Source: Pseudomonas sp. PSE14
GTDB lineage: Bacteria; Pseudomonadota; Gammaproteobacteria; Pseudomonadales; Pseudomonadaceae
Length of the DNA: 64,000 nucleotides
Assembly (NCBI RefSeq): GCF_029203285.1
Contig: NZ_CP115669.1
Span: 5,208,001 to 5,272,000, forward strand
Direction: 5' to 3'
Shown here in pieces: positions 10,471 to 19,010 of the stretch. A program made the translations under genes and the position numbers. Under the pieces are notes generated by a model. That model did not search any database and was not told the origin of the DNA. It saw nothing but the letters and a program-made list of their open reading frames with translations. Numbering within the stretch: the stretch's first letter is position 1; every line of letters starts with the position of its first letter.

Positions 10471-10484
10471 CTGACTCAGGTCAA
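10471..10484 (-). promoter_or_regulatory. Candidate ANR (FNR-type) box upstream of azu
   Basis: The minus strand reads TTGACCTGAGTCAG, matching TTGAY-N4-RTCAA at 9 of 10 symmetric positions. Its centre is about 77 bp before the azu ATG. If the box sits at -41.5, transcription would start near 10436. Azurin is known to respond to low oxygen through ANR in P. aeruginosa. No convincing -10 hexamer was found at the matching distance. Confidence 0.5.
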
Positions 10485-10615
10485 TAACGCACGGGCGATT
10501 TGCCACGGCGCAAGCCTCGAAATGTCTATCAGCCTCATCCAGTTCTTCAACGAGGCAGATCAGCGCACCCCGTCTAGCATAGACCCCACACCCCGGCCCC
10601 ACTGGAGTCCGCGCC

Positions 10616-10696
10616 ATGAAACTTCATCCCCTGTTACAAACCCTGCTCGCCAGCTACGCACTGGCCGCCTCGGCCGGCGGCGGTCAACACGACTGA
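10616..10696 (+). CDS. 26-codon ORF with signal-peptide-like product
   Basis: The ORF encodes MKLHPLLQTLLASYALAASA followed by GGGQHD and a stop. It has a basic N-terminus, a hydrophobic core and an Ala-x-Ala-like end, like a complete Sec signal peptide with almost nothing after it. GGAG lies 8 bases before the ATG. The next gene (LOG) starts 75 bp downstream on the same strand. It could be a small secreted or leader peptide, or the stub of a decayed exported-protein gene. No family was recognised. Confidence 0.4.
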   Translation: MKLHPLLQTLLASYALAASAGGGQHD

Positions 10697-10771
10697 AATC
10701 CGTCACACAGGTCTTGGTCGCTCCCGCTCCAGCCGCTACCCTGGCGGCCTTGATCAGTCCGGGAGCTCTCC

Positions 10772-11359
10772 ATGTCCTTGCGTTCCATCTGCGTGTTCTG
10801 CGGCGCCAGCCCCGGCGCCACTCCGATCTACCAGGAAGCCGCCGAAGCCCTTGGCCGTCACCTGGCCGAACGTGGCATCCGCCTGGTCTACGGCGGCGGT
10901 GCGGTCGGCCTGATGGGGATGGTGGCTGACGCCGCACTGGCGGCAGGCGGAGAAGTCATCGGCATCATTCCGCAGAGCCTGAAAGAGGCGGAAATCGGCC
11001 ACAAGGGCCTGACACGCCTGGAAGTGGTGGACGGCATGCATGCCCGCAAGGCACGCATGGCCGAACTGAGCGATGCCTTCATCGCGCTGCCGGGCGGCCT
11101 GGGCACGCTGGAGGAGCTGTTCGAGGTCTGGACCTGGGGCCAGCTCGGTTACCACGGCAAGCCGCTGGGTCTGCTGGAGGTCAACGGCTTCTATGAACCC
11201 CTTCTGACCTTCCTCGACCACCTGGTGCAGGAGCGCTTCGTCCGCCCGCAGCACCGCGAGATGCTCCAGCGCGCCAGCTCGCCGGCAGAACTGATCGACG
11301 CCCTGCAGGCCTGGACGCCTTCGGCCGCGCCCAAGTGGGTGGATCGCAGCCCTACCTGA
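10772..11359 (+). CDS. LOG family protein (cytokinin riboside 5'-monophosphate phosphoribohydrolase-like)
   Basis: Cytoplasmic 195-aa Rossmann-like protein of the LOG (lonely guy) family, formerly annotated as lysine decarboxylase. The diagnostic PGGLGTLEE motif is at about residues 107-115 and the nucleotide-binding start reads CVFCGASPG. Family members cleave nucleoside 5'-monophosphates to base and ribose-5-phosphate. The bacterial physiological substrate is usually unclear, and lysine decarboxylase activity should not be assumed. GGGAG lies 6 bases before the ATG. It is convergent with the pilin operon, its stop only 7 bp from that of pilE. Confidence 0.92.
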   Translation: MSLRSICVFCGASPGATPIYQEAAEALGRHLAERGIRLVYGGGAVGLMGMVADAALAAGGEVIGIIPQSLKEAEIGHKGLTRLEVVDGMHARKARMAELSDAFIALPGGLGTLEELFEVWTWGQLGYHGKPLGLLEVNGFYEPLLTFLDHLVQERFVRPQHREMLQRASSPAELIDALQAWTPSAAPKWVDRSPT

Positions 11360-11366
11360 GCCGTAC

Positions 11367-11804
11367 TCAGCGCCAACAGTCGGCGGCATCCCCCGCCGCC
11401 GATTGTTGCTCCCCGACGGTATTCAGGCTGAGCGCGCCACAACGCAAGTCCTGCGCCTGGCTGTCCTGCGGCGTGGCGGTGAGCCGGTAACCGCCGTCCG
11501 CTTCCGTTCCGGACTCGACGGTTAGCAGATAACTGCCGCCGGTGGAGTCCGCCCCCTTCGCCGTCACGCGCGGCAGCCCCAGCTTGGCGAGGTCACCGGT
11601 GGCCACGACGTATCTGTTGTTCTGGGCGAAGTAACGCTCCTCCCGTGCCGCCGCATCGAACAACAGCGCTTGCCCTTCGCTGCGACTGGCGCGCAGGACA
11701 TGCTGCCGATAAGCGGGGTAGCTGATTGCCGCCAGAATGGCTGCGATGGCCACCACCAGCATGAGTTCGACGAGGGTGACGCCCGTTTCCGCAGGCCTGT
11801 TCAT
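11367..11804 (-). CDS. pilE: Type IV pilus minor pilin PilE
   Basis: A 145-aa minor pilin. The prepilin cleavage site is ETG/VTLVELMLVVAIAAIL with Glu at +5, giving the long hydrophobic N-terminal helix. A pair of C-terminal cysteines (RCGAL, DCWR) probably forms the D-region disulfide. Cleaved and N-methylated by PilD, it would join the PilVWX-PilY1 complex that primes pilus assembly. Its ATG overlaps the pilY1 stop (ATGA), and it is last in the operon, as in the P. aeruginosa minor-pilin operon. Confidence 0.9.
   Translation of the reverse strand: MNRPAETGVTLVELMLVVAIAAILAAISYPAYRQHVLRASRSEGQALLFDAAAREERYFAQNNRYVVATGDLAKLGLPRVTAKGADSTGGSYLLTVESGTEADGGYRLTATPQDSQAQDLRCGALSLNTVGEQQSAAGDAADCWR
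11374..11408. terminator. Hairpin in the 3' end of pilE, facing the LOG gene
   Basis: A 14-bp stem (11374-11387 with 11395-11408, one G-T wobble) lies inside the last codons of pilE, just beyond the LOG stop. It could end the LOG transcript from the plus strand, although no T-run follows. On the minus strand it is within coding sequence. Confidence 0.35.
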
Positions 11805-14800
11805 TTCACCGCCTCCGGCATCTGCGTCCAGGTCTGCCGGCCGCTGAGCTCACCGAAAGCAAGCCTGCGTTGCTTGCCACTGGCATCGAACAGCGAGTCA
11901 CCGCTGAAGGTCACGCCTCCCGCGGCTATCGGAACGCTGCTGGGAACCGTGCCGGCAACCAGGTCCTGGTCATCCACCTTGCCATCGCCGTTCAGGTCGA
12001 ACACCGGGAACAGTGTCGCCCCTCCGAAAGCCGCGCCGAGCACCAGGGCACTGCCCTCGAGCCCGGGTGAACAGGGATCGGCATTGGGCGTCACCGTCAG
12101 GACCTGGAGCAGGGTTCCACGCACCTTGGGTGTGGCAATGACTCGCTCGCCTTGCAAACGGCCGCCGACTTGAAGGTCCAGCACCCAACCGGAGTCACGC
12201 GCCCAGTCGATGGACTTCTGGCTCACTCTGCGGCTGCCCACCAGGCTCTTGCTTTCGAAGGTCTGCGCAACCAGGTCGGCGCGGGTAAGGCGCGGAGTCG
12301 TCCTGGCCGCGCCGCCATCAGTCTGCCGGTCCCAGATGCCATAGACCGATTGCAGCGCGCTGGAGGCCTTATCGCTGGCAGTGAAGTAACGGCCCGTGCC
12401 GACGTAGACCATCAGCCCCTTGCCGGAGGGATGCTTCATGAAGGCCGGCGCGGCGGTGATCGCCTGGGCGGTCGGGTCCGCCGCGCTGGCGGTCGCGTGA
12501 TAAAGCGGTTGGTTGCCGAAGGAAACGGCGAAGCGCGAGGCGCTCACCGACGACATCGAACCCAAGGCATCCCGGGTCCCCGCATCGATCAGGTCGAACC
12601 GCCACAGGTTGCCCCGCAGATCGCCCGCATAGGCATAGTCGGCAATGCCATCACCGTTCACGTCCGCTGCGCTGACCGCCGAAAGACCATTGGCCCCGCT
12701 TGCCGAGGTGGTGAGTTTGGCCAGCACGCGCCCATCGGCAATATCGAGCAGGAACAGGCCGGCCGTCCCATCACGCCCTCCGTAGCCATTGCCCAGCAGC
12801 ACCGCCCACTGGCCGCTGTGCAGGCGAGCGATCACCGGCGCGGAGAGGGTGTAGCCCAGCTCGGGATCATCCTGCGCGGTGAACTCCCACAGCAGCGAGA
12901 CGGCGCCGGGATCGGTAATGTCCAGGGCAAAGACTCCGCGCCCGCCCGCGCCCAGCACACCGACCAGCACCCGATGCCAGGCACCGTTGAAATATGCGTC
13001 GGACACGGCGGGCGAGCCATCCACGTAATAGCGATGGCGCCCCGCCTCGCTGGCGTATCGGCGATCGGCGAGCAGATGAAGGTTGGGGATGACCGGGGTC
13101 GGGACATACGCGAAGGTTTCCACCCCGGACTTCGCATTGAAGGCATGCAGCATGCCGTCATTGGCCCCGACATAGACCTGATCGTCGTGCCCATCTTGTG
13201 CCGCAACGAACGCCCGATAACTACCGCTGCCGCCATCCAGCCGCTCGGCAATACCAACCAGCAGCGCAGCCTTATTGCCCAGGACAGGTATCGAATTGAC
13301 GATGTCGCCAATCAGGCTCGTACGCTGGCGATAAACGTCCTCATGCGTGGTATCACCCTTGAGGAAATTCACGCTGGCGGCATCCAGATGGTCTTGCAAG
13401 TCGGCCCCGGCAAAGCGGCGACCGGCCAGATGCTCGAAGGTGAAATCCTGCAAACCGGTACCGCTGGCATTCGCCATCAGTATTCTTCGCTCGCTCCACC
13501 GGGGCAGGCGCTCGCTGGCCTTCCACTCCAGCCTGGGAGTGCCGGAACTGCCAGCCCTGGGTACGACTCGCTTGATCAGATCACCACCCCAGGTGCCGAC
13601 TTCCAGTTGCGTGCTGTACAGCTCGAAATCATTCCCACCGGACTCCTGTGGCGAAACGATGGGCGCCGTCATGGCAGCAGAGGCTTGCAGGCTCGGATTG
13701 AGCGCTCGGGACAGCTGCTCTTTCAGCCGAGGCACATCAGCCAGCGGGAAGTAGTTGTCCGGGGAACCAGGCTTGCGCGAATCCCACTCGCCCTCCACCG
13801 GCAGGGGCGACCGCCTCGCATCGAACCCGCCCCACTTGGCTGCGTACCACAGCGGATTCTGCAGAGGAGTGATCTGCTTTGACCTGTCCGGGACAAACTC
13901 CCGAGCCGGGCTGCCAGCCTCCAGCGCCGGGCAGGCTCCAGCGAGCGGCTCGCACTCGCCGGCCCAGTGCCCGGCTGGCGTATCGAACGGATCGTTGAGC
14001 GTGTCGCCGCCCGACACTTCGAGATAGACGCCATCCCGCGTTGTCCCGGCCATCGTGTAACCCAGATGCAGCGCTCGGCCAGTGCCGCCACGCACCGTTT
14101 TCAAGGTGACGCTCAGCCTATTGTCTGCATTGACCCTAGCGCTGTAGAGCACGACAGCCTCGTCTTCGAACGCCACGCGAAACACCACCTCCGGGCGCCC
14201 GCCATTCACCTGAGCGGACGGCTTCTGCCCCGGCAGGTTGTGCATCGACTGTACGAAGAAGGCGCTCACCTGCGCCGGCACAGAGGGCTTGCCCGGCGAT
14301 ACGAGCTTGCCGAACGGGATCAGGGTGGCCATACCGTCGCCCACCGGAATCCGGATACCGGGCATGGGGGAAGCGAGGGCAATGGCCAAGGTCGTGACCG
14401 GCAGGCCGGTCGTGGTGATGGGGTGCAGGTTGCCGAAGTAGGCGACGCTGGCGGCGTTGTAGGTCCCTTCCCCTGCCGGTTCTTCCGGTAATCCGCGAAG
14501 GCTGCCGAAGCCGCTCGCCGACTTGGCGGTCGGGGCCGCGTCGGTAGGGCTGCTGCTGACTTCCCCGATGGCGACCCACTGCATGCCGCCGCCCGTCTCA
14601 TGATTCCAGAGGGTCATTCCCAACGCGGAAACATCCAGCTGCGCCAGGCTGCCACTGGCCTGGTCGAACGAGCCGAAGGGGCTGCCCGGCAGCTGCGAGT
14701 CGTGACTGGGACTCGTATCACTGAGGACCGTAATCAAGGGCGACGAACAACGGTGAGCAAGATCCGCTCGGTAGGGATCGCCCCACTGCGCGGAGTGGTC

Positions 14801-15910
14801 GGTGGATGCGGGGCTCGCGGCGCCGCTGAAGTAGCGCAACGCATCGAGCATGATCCTACCCAACGGATTCGCCCCGCCCGAGCAGATCGCCGTGCCACAC
14901 AATGCGCGCAAACCATCAAGACTGGAGATGATGGCCGGTTTGGTTCGAACCCCACCCTTGCCCTTCGCACCGAAGATCCCGGTTTCCGCGTCGACCTCGT
15001 CAGCGAAAGAGCCGATGGCCTTGCGCAATACACCACCCGGCAGATCACGCACGCCGGTGCCCATCATCAAACCGAAGTACATCTGGTCGTCTTCGCCGTA
15101 TGCCTGCAGCAGTCCCGTCGGCTTGTAGTGCTTGCTCGGGTACTGCTTGCAGTTGCCTTCCAGCAGCCCCGGAACACACACCCTGACTCTCACGGCGAAG
15201 TCGCTCGGGGTGATGTTCTGCGCCTGCGCCGCCACCGCCCCATGCCCCATCCAGTCCCAGGCACTGAGATTGGCCACATCGGGCAGAACGCTCAGGTAGG
15301 TAGTCCCATTGACCAGTGCGCTGCCATTGGCGAACAACGTGCGATTCGCCCCCTGGGGTGCAGAGAAGGGCGTGTAGTCCGCCAGATCGAATCCGGCGTC
15401 CGTCGTACCGGCATATTCCCTACCCCAGGCAAGAGCGCCCTGGGGAATGAACGAACGCTCCAGCACTGTCTCGTCTTCGCCGTCCGTCGAGCGATAACCG
15501 CCATAGAGCACCTTGCGCAGTGCGTCCGCCCGCGAGGTGGTCAGGTAGTTGAGAAAGTCCCCGCTCCAGCGACCGGCGCTGTTTCTGCAGACCTTGTCAT
15601 CGGTGAACGCGACCGGCACGAACAGCTGCTCGCCTGTTGCATACCGATAGCACTTCCCGGAGTCGAAATAGCCGAAATGAGCGGTTGCCGGGTCGTAACC
15701 GTGGGTATCGCCAGCGTCGCCGTAGGCGGGAAGAAACAACTTCTGATCCAGCCCCACCACCAGGAGATTCAGTGGCGGCATGGAGGGGCTGACGAACAAC
15801 GGTGTCTGGGCAGGCACAGTTCCGGTCGCCGGAATTGTCTCCTCTACTGCACAGGCCTCCACCACCACAAACCCGGCCAGCAGCAGGAGTCCATATCGAT
15901 GTCTGCTCAT
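11801..15910 (-). CDS. pilY1: Type IV pilus tip-associated protein PilY1
   Basis: A 1369-aa exported protein, longer than the roughly 1160 aa I recall for PAO1 PilY1. An N-terminal signal peptide is followed by a segment starting PPLNLLVVGLDQKLF that replaces the usual von Willebrand A domain; no DxSxS MIDAS motif is visible. The C-terminal third is the conserved PilY1 beta-propeller (VYVGANDGMLHAFNAKSG, YYVDGSPAVSDAYF). Two EF-hand-like calcium loops are seen: DVNGDGIADY near residue 1083 and DLNGDGKVDD near 1307. PilY1 caps the minor-pilin complex and acts in adhesion, pilus extension and surface sensing. It is encoded between pilX (15-bp gap) and pilE (overlap). Confidence 0.92.
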   Translation of the reverse strand: MSRHRYGLLLLAGFVVVEACAVEETIPATGTVPAQTPLFVSPSMPPLNLLVVGLDQKLFLPAYGDAGDTHGYDPATAHFGYFDSGKCYRYATGEQLFVPVAFTDDKVCRNSAGRWSGDFLNYLTTSRADALRKVLYGGYRSTDGEDETVLERSFIPQGALAWGREYAGTTDAGFDLADYTPFSAPQGANRTLFANGSALVNGTTYLSVLPDVANLSAWDWMGHGAVAAQAQNITPSDFAVRVRVCVPGLLEGNCKQYPSKHYKPTGLLQAYGEDDQMYFGLMMGTGVRDLPGGVLRKAIGSFADEVDAETGIFGAKGKGGVRTKPAIISSLDGLRALCGTAICSGGANPLGRIMLDALRYFSGAASPASTDHSAQWGDPYRADLAHRCSSPLITVLSDTSPSHDSQLPGSPFGSFDQASGSLAQLDVSALGMTLWNHETGGGMQWVAIGEVSSSPTDAAPTAKSASGFGSLRGLPEEPAGEGTYNAASVAYFGNLHPITTTGLPVTTLAIALASPMPGIRIPVGDGMATLIPFGKLVSPGKPSVPAQVSAFFVQSMHNLPGQKPSAQVNGGRPEVVFRVAFEDEAVVLYSARVNADNRLSVTLKTVRGGTGRALHLGYTMAGTTRDGVYLEVSGGDTLNDPFDTPAGHWAGECEPLAGACPALEAGSPAREFVPDRSKQITPLQNPLWYAAKWGGFDARRSPLPVEGEWDSRKPGSPDNYFPLADVPRLKEQLSRALNPSLQASAAMTAPIVSPQESGGNDFELYSTQLEVGTWGGDLIKRVVPRAGSSGTPRLEWKASERLPRWSERRILMANASGTGLQDFTFEHLAGRRFAGADLQDHLDAASVNFLKGDTTHEDVYRQRTSLIGDIVNSIPVLGNKAALLVGIAERLDGGSGSYRAFVAAQDGHDDQVYVGANDGMLHAFNAKSGVETFAYVPTPVIPNLHLLADRRYASEAGRHRYYVDGSPAVSDAYFNGAWHRVLVGVLGAGGRGVFALDITDPGAVSLLWEFTAQDDPELGYTLSAPVIARLHSGQWAVLLGNGYGGRDGTAGLFLLDIADGRVLAKLTTSASGANGLSAVSAADVNGDGIADYAYAGDLRGNLWRFDLIDAGTRDALGSMSSVSASRFAVSFGNQPLYHATASAADPTAQAITAAPAFMKHPSGKGLMVYVGTGRYFTASDKASSALQSVYGIWDRQTDGGAARTTPRLTRADLVAQTFESKSLVGSRRVSQKSIDWARDSGWVLDLQVGGRLQGERVIATPKVRGTLLQVLTVTPNADPCSPGLEGSALVLGAAFGGATLFPVFDLNGDGKVDDQDLVAGTVPSSVPIAAGGVTFSGDSLFDASGKQRRLAFGELSGRQTWTQMPEAVK

Positions 15911-15925
15911 CGGCAGCCTCCCTGC

Positions 15926-16480
15926 TCAATCATCATGGTGCTTGGCGTACACCGAGCGCAGCTTCTGGCTGCCACTGCCCGCACAGTCGCCGGCACAACT
16001 GTTGACCTCATAGAGGAAGGTGCCGCCCTTGCCTCCCGCCGTGCATTCCGTACTGACGCAGTCGGCCCCACCGCCGATCAGTGCCACATACCATTTGACG
16101 GGCAGCTCCTCCGCTCCAGAGGAGCCGCTGGAGGGCGCCATCTCCGTGGCAACCTCATCGCCCTGCGCAAAGCGCGGAGCGCTATAGCCGCCGCTGTGCG
16201 CGGCATCGGGGTAAGGCATGCACATCTGCGGGGTACAGCTCATGGCCAGTGCATTGAGCGATGCCCCGGAGTAGGCATCCACGCGCGCCTCGGCAATGCG
16301 CAACCCCGCTTCGGCGTCATTTAACCAGCGCTGTTGCGCGGCCGAGTGGCCGGCGATGCGTGATTCGACCACGGCGCTTCGGACGCCCGACAAGGCCAGC
16401 ATCGTCATGATCAGCAGGAGGATCAGCGCTACGAACAACGTCGCTCCACGCTGGGAAAACCGCTCACCCTGCCGCCTCAT
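15926..16480 (-). CDS. pilX: Type IV pilus minor pilin PilX
   Basis: A 184-aa protein with a PilX N-terminus: RG/ATLFVALILLLIMTMLAL, then RSAVVESRIAGHSAAQQR, a stretch typical of PilX. As in other PilX/GspK-type pilins the +5 Glu is absent (Val here), fitting a tip position in the minor-pilin complex. The C-terminal domain holds several cysteines, likely disulfide-bonded. Its ATG overlaps the pilW stop (ATGA). It probably bridges PilVW and PilY1. Confidence 0.88.
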   Translation of the reverse strand: MRRQGERFSQRGATLFVALILLLIMTMLALSGVRSAVVESRIAGHSAAQQRWLNDAEAGLRIAEARVDAYSGASLNALAMSCTPQMCMPYPDAAHSGGYSAPRFAQGDEVATEMAPSSGSSGAEELPVKWYVALIGGGADCVSTECTAGGKGGTFLYEVNSCAGDCAGSGSQKLRSVYAKHHDD

Positions 16481-17277
16481 GGCATGAGATTCCTCAGCAT
16501 GACGGTCCCTTGGCTGACCTGGTACAACTGGCCGGAGTCGCCGGACACCGCACTGGCTTCCGTGCCGCTCAACAACTTCCAGTCGGCAACGGCCGTTGCC
16601 TTGCTCACGGCATCTCGAAGATTCCTGCCGCTGCTGCGCAGCAACACCTTGTAGCCCACCCCAACCACAGGCTGCCCGTCCTCGGGAACGCCACCGATAT
16701 AGCGCGCCAGTTCCCTCGGTTGCACGGCGCTGGCGACCGCCACCTGGAACACCAGATCGACCAGCCCATCCACCAGCGCCTCATCACCCTGGGCACTGGC
16801 GCAGCGCAGGTCACCTGCGCTGCCCAGGTAGATCTTTTCGACGACGACGAGCTGGGTGCTGGCGTATGGCTCGGCGAGCTCCGCAGCGTTGGAAGCCCGA
16901 TTGCCCAGGCAGTCACGATCGGATTTGTCGCGTGGTTGATAGCGAATACAGAGCGCCGACCGGCCCAGGTACTGCACAGCCCTCCCCGGCGCAAAACTGC
17001 AGCCCTTGACGATGCCGCCGGAAGCGCCGCTGAACGCCGCCTCCATGTCCTGCGTCAGCGGATTCCTGCGATAACCGGCGCGGCTCAGCTCCTGTTGCAG
17101 GAACAACGACACGAAGCGCCGGTTCTCCTGGTTCTGCAACTGCCCTTGCTGGAAGAGATAGGTGCGCTGGTTGTCCAGATAGACCTGGGTGATTCCCAGG
17201 ATCAGGAAGCTGCTCAGCGCGAGGGCGATCATCAACTCAACCAGGGACAATCCACCCTGATACCGCGGGCCTTCCAT
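16477..17277 (-). CDS. pilW: Type IV pilus minor pilin PilW
   Basis: A 266-aa PilW-family minor pilin. The prepilin peptide ends GG/LSLVELMIALALSSFL with Glu at +5. ITQVYLDNQRTYLFQQGQLQ and the following ENRRF match the PilW alpha-1 region. The large C-terminal domain has Cys pairs. It lies 10 bp after pilV and overlaps pilX, inside a tightly packed operon. It forms part of the assembly-initiating minor-pilin subcomplex. Confidence 0.9.
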   Translation of the reverse strand: MEGPRYQGGLSLVELMIALALSSFLILGITQVYLDNQRTYLFQQGQLQNQENRRFVSLFLQQELSRAGYRRNPLTQDMEAAFSGASGGIVKGCSFAPGRAVQYLGRSALCIRYQPRDKSDRDCLGNRASNAAELAEPYASTQLVVVEKIYLGSAGDLRCASAQGDEALVDGLVDLVFQVAVASAVQPRELARYIGGVPEDGQPVVGVGYKVLLRSSGRNLRDAVSKATAVADWKLLSGTEASAVSGDSGQLYQVSQGTVMLRNLMP

Positions 17278-17287
17278 GGCTCACCTC

Positions 17288-17800
17288 CTAGATTCGAGTG
17301 CGTAATCGATAGCGGCAGATCGGCTCCGCCGCATTGGCGGCATTGGAGTCCAGGCACTCCCCCGGCCTGACCTTCCAGGCCAGTTGGATCTCCAGGACCT
17401 CCCCGGCCGCCGTGCAGCGGTTTTCCCCATCTGATCGACAGACATGAAACTCATCGACCAGCAGCTCCCTGGCGCCCGGCAGCAATGCGCTCGCCCGCTG
17501 GGCCCAGCACGCCAGTTGCTGCTCAGCAGCATTGGGGGTGTTCGCGCAGGTAGTAGGAGCGCCGGGGAAGCTCACACCGGCCGTCTTGAGATAGCCCGCC
17601 GGAATCGGCTGACCGCCACTGCGCAGGCGAATCATCTCCACCAGGTCATTCGCCAAAGCAGCCGCCGTATTGCGCTGGGCCGAGTCCTGGACGTACTGCA
17701 ACGCGCGGCCTTGCAGGGCAACCATTCCCAGCAGCCCGATGCAGGTCAGCACGACCGCCACCAGCACCTCGATCAGGCTGAAGCCGAGTGCGTACTTCAT
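17288..17800 (-). CDS. pilV: Type IV pilus minor pilin PilV
   Basis: A 170-aa PilV-type prepilin with a short leader MKYALG/FSLIEVLVAVVLTCIGLLG, Glu at +5, and a central AAALANDLVEMIRLR segment usual for PilV. I chose the ATG at 17800 (AGGGA about 7 bases upstream) over a GTG at 17815. It is the first gene of the operon. Unlike the P. aeruginosa fimU-pilVWXY1Y2E order, no fimU-like GspH pilin precedes it; the upstream 190 bp is non-coding. A neighbouring operon's terminator insulates it. Confidence 0.88.
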   Translation of the reverse strand: MKYALGFSLIEVLVAVVLTCIGLLGMVALQGRALQYVQDSAQRNTAAALANDLVEMIRLRSGGQPIPAGYLKTAGVSFPGAPTTCANTPNAAEQQLACWAQRASALLPGARELLVDEFHVCRSDGENRCTAAGEVLEIQLAWKVRPGECLDSNAANAAEPICRYRLRTRI

Positions 17801-17991
17801 GGCAGTCCCTCGCACATGGGTGAAATCACCGGATGCACGTAGCCTGCGACGGCAAAGCTGAGCGGGTCAGTCAGACTGGGATGGCGTTCGAGCGCGATTC
17901 GTCCGTGCGGGATGAAAAACAAATCTCAACCAGCGGAAGAATCGGTACGGGAAACCCGTTCACATCGCTGAACGAAACGGCCGGAGAACAT

Positions 17992-18015
17992 AAAAAAACC
18001 GCCCCAGAGGGGCGG
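17992..18015 (-). terminator. Rho-independent terminator of the mscS-family gene
   Basis: CCGCCCC (17999-18005) and GGGGCGG (18009-18015) form a 7-bp GC stem with a 3-base loop, followed on the minus strand by seven T residues (plus-strand A-run 17992-17998). It is a strong intrinsic terminator 39 bp after the mscS stop. The remaining gap down to pilV (17801-17991) holds no recognisable gene and presumably contains the pilin promoter. Confidence 0.9.
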
Positions 18016-18053
18016 CATAACAAGGGATAGGGTTGAAACGGGATTCGCGGCGC

Positions 18054-18899
18054 TTACGACGTCTGCTGCACGATCACCGTCTGCGCCGGCATCGGCGCCG
18101 GGAAGTCGGTGCCCAGGGCTTCCTTGATGGTGCGGTTGGTGTCGAAGTAGACCTGCCAGTAGTTGTCGTTGTGGCAGTACGGACGCACCGCCAGCACCGG
18201 GCCGACCAGGTTGAACTCGAGGATTTCCACATCCACCGCAGGCTCGCTCAGTACGTTGGGAACCGCCGCGATGCGCTGCTTGAGCACGGCGACGGCCGCC
18301 TGGTAATCGGCCGCGCCGGACAACTGGGCCTTGAGGTCCACCCGGCGGAAGGCGTTGTGACTGTAGTTCTGGATGGTGTCGCCGAAAATCTTGTTGTTGC
18401 CCACCAGGGTCAGCACGTTGTCCGGGGTGTTGATCGCGGTAACGAACAGGCCGATCTCCTTCACGGTGCCAGTCACGCCACCGGCGGTGATGAAGTCGCC
18501 CACCTTGAATGGCCGCAGCACGATGATGAAGCCGCCCGCGGCCAGGTTGGCCAGCAGGCCGGACCAGGCCATGCCGATGGCGACGCCCGCCGCTGCGATC
18601 AGCGCGGCGATGCTGGTGGTCTGCACGCCGAAGTAACCGAGGATGCCGATCACCAGGAGGATGTTCAGGGTGACCGTGATGAAGGAGCCGACGTAGCGCA
18701 GCACCGTGGGGTCCACGCTCTGCCTGGAAAGCGCCTTCTCCACCATGCTCACGGCCATGCCGATCAGCCATCGACCGACCACCCAGAAGGCGATGGCCGC
18801 GAGAATCTTGATACCAAAGGCGAACGCGTACTGCGAAACCGTCGCCCATAGCGCGTTGATCTTCTCCGTACCCACATTGATGATGTTCGTATCTTCCAT
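18054..18899 (-). CDS. Small-conductance mechanosensitive channel, MscS family
   Basis: A 281-aa inner-membrane channel with three N-terminal membrane helices. The pore-lining TM3 region (AALIAAAGVAIGMAWSGLLA and the following NLAAG, about residues 98-125) has the Ala/Gly packing pattern of MscS. Next comes the beta domain (FKVGDFITAGGVTGTVKEIG, then TPDN) and the C-terminal alpha/beta vestibule. Length and architecture equal E. coli MscS. It opens under hypo-osmotic membrane tension to release solutes. It is monocistronic with its own terminator. Confidence 0.93.
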   Translation of the reverse strand: MEDTNIINVGTEKINALWATVSQYAFAFGIKILAAIAFWVVGRWLIGMAVSMVEKALSRQSVDPTVLRYVGSFITVTLNILLVIGILGYFGVQTTSIAALIAAAGVAIGMAWSGLLANLAAGGFIIVLRPFKVGDFITAGGVTGTVKEIGLFVTAINTPDNVLTLVGNNKIFGDTIQNYSHNAFRRVDLKAQLSGAADYQAAVAVLKQRIAAVPNVLSEPAVDVEILEFNLVGPVLAVRPYCHNDNYWQVYFDTNRTIKEALGTDFPAPMPAQTVIVQQTS

Positions 18900-19010
18900 G
18901 GAAGCGCACCTGCGAGAGAAAGGGACCTGATGAAAGCTAGCACGGCCCCGACAGTTTGCTCGGTGTAGTGCGCAGCCTAGAGCCCTGGCGGGCTCCGGGC
19001 CATTTCCGCC

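Noticed and set aside
12152-13882. Long open frames opposite real genes (576 aa opposite pilY1, 718 aa at 21696-23852 opposite ygiQ, 772 aa at 59821-62139 opposite fimX, 830 aa at 31699-34191 opposite rnr)
   Set aside because: All are antisense shadows of GC-rich genes with strong homology on the other strand. Their compositions (His/Gln/Asp/Arg-rich, repetitive) are typical of frame shadows and they lack start signals.
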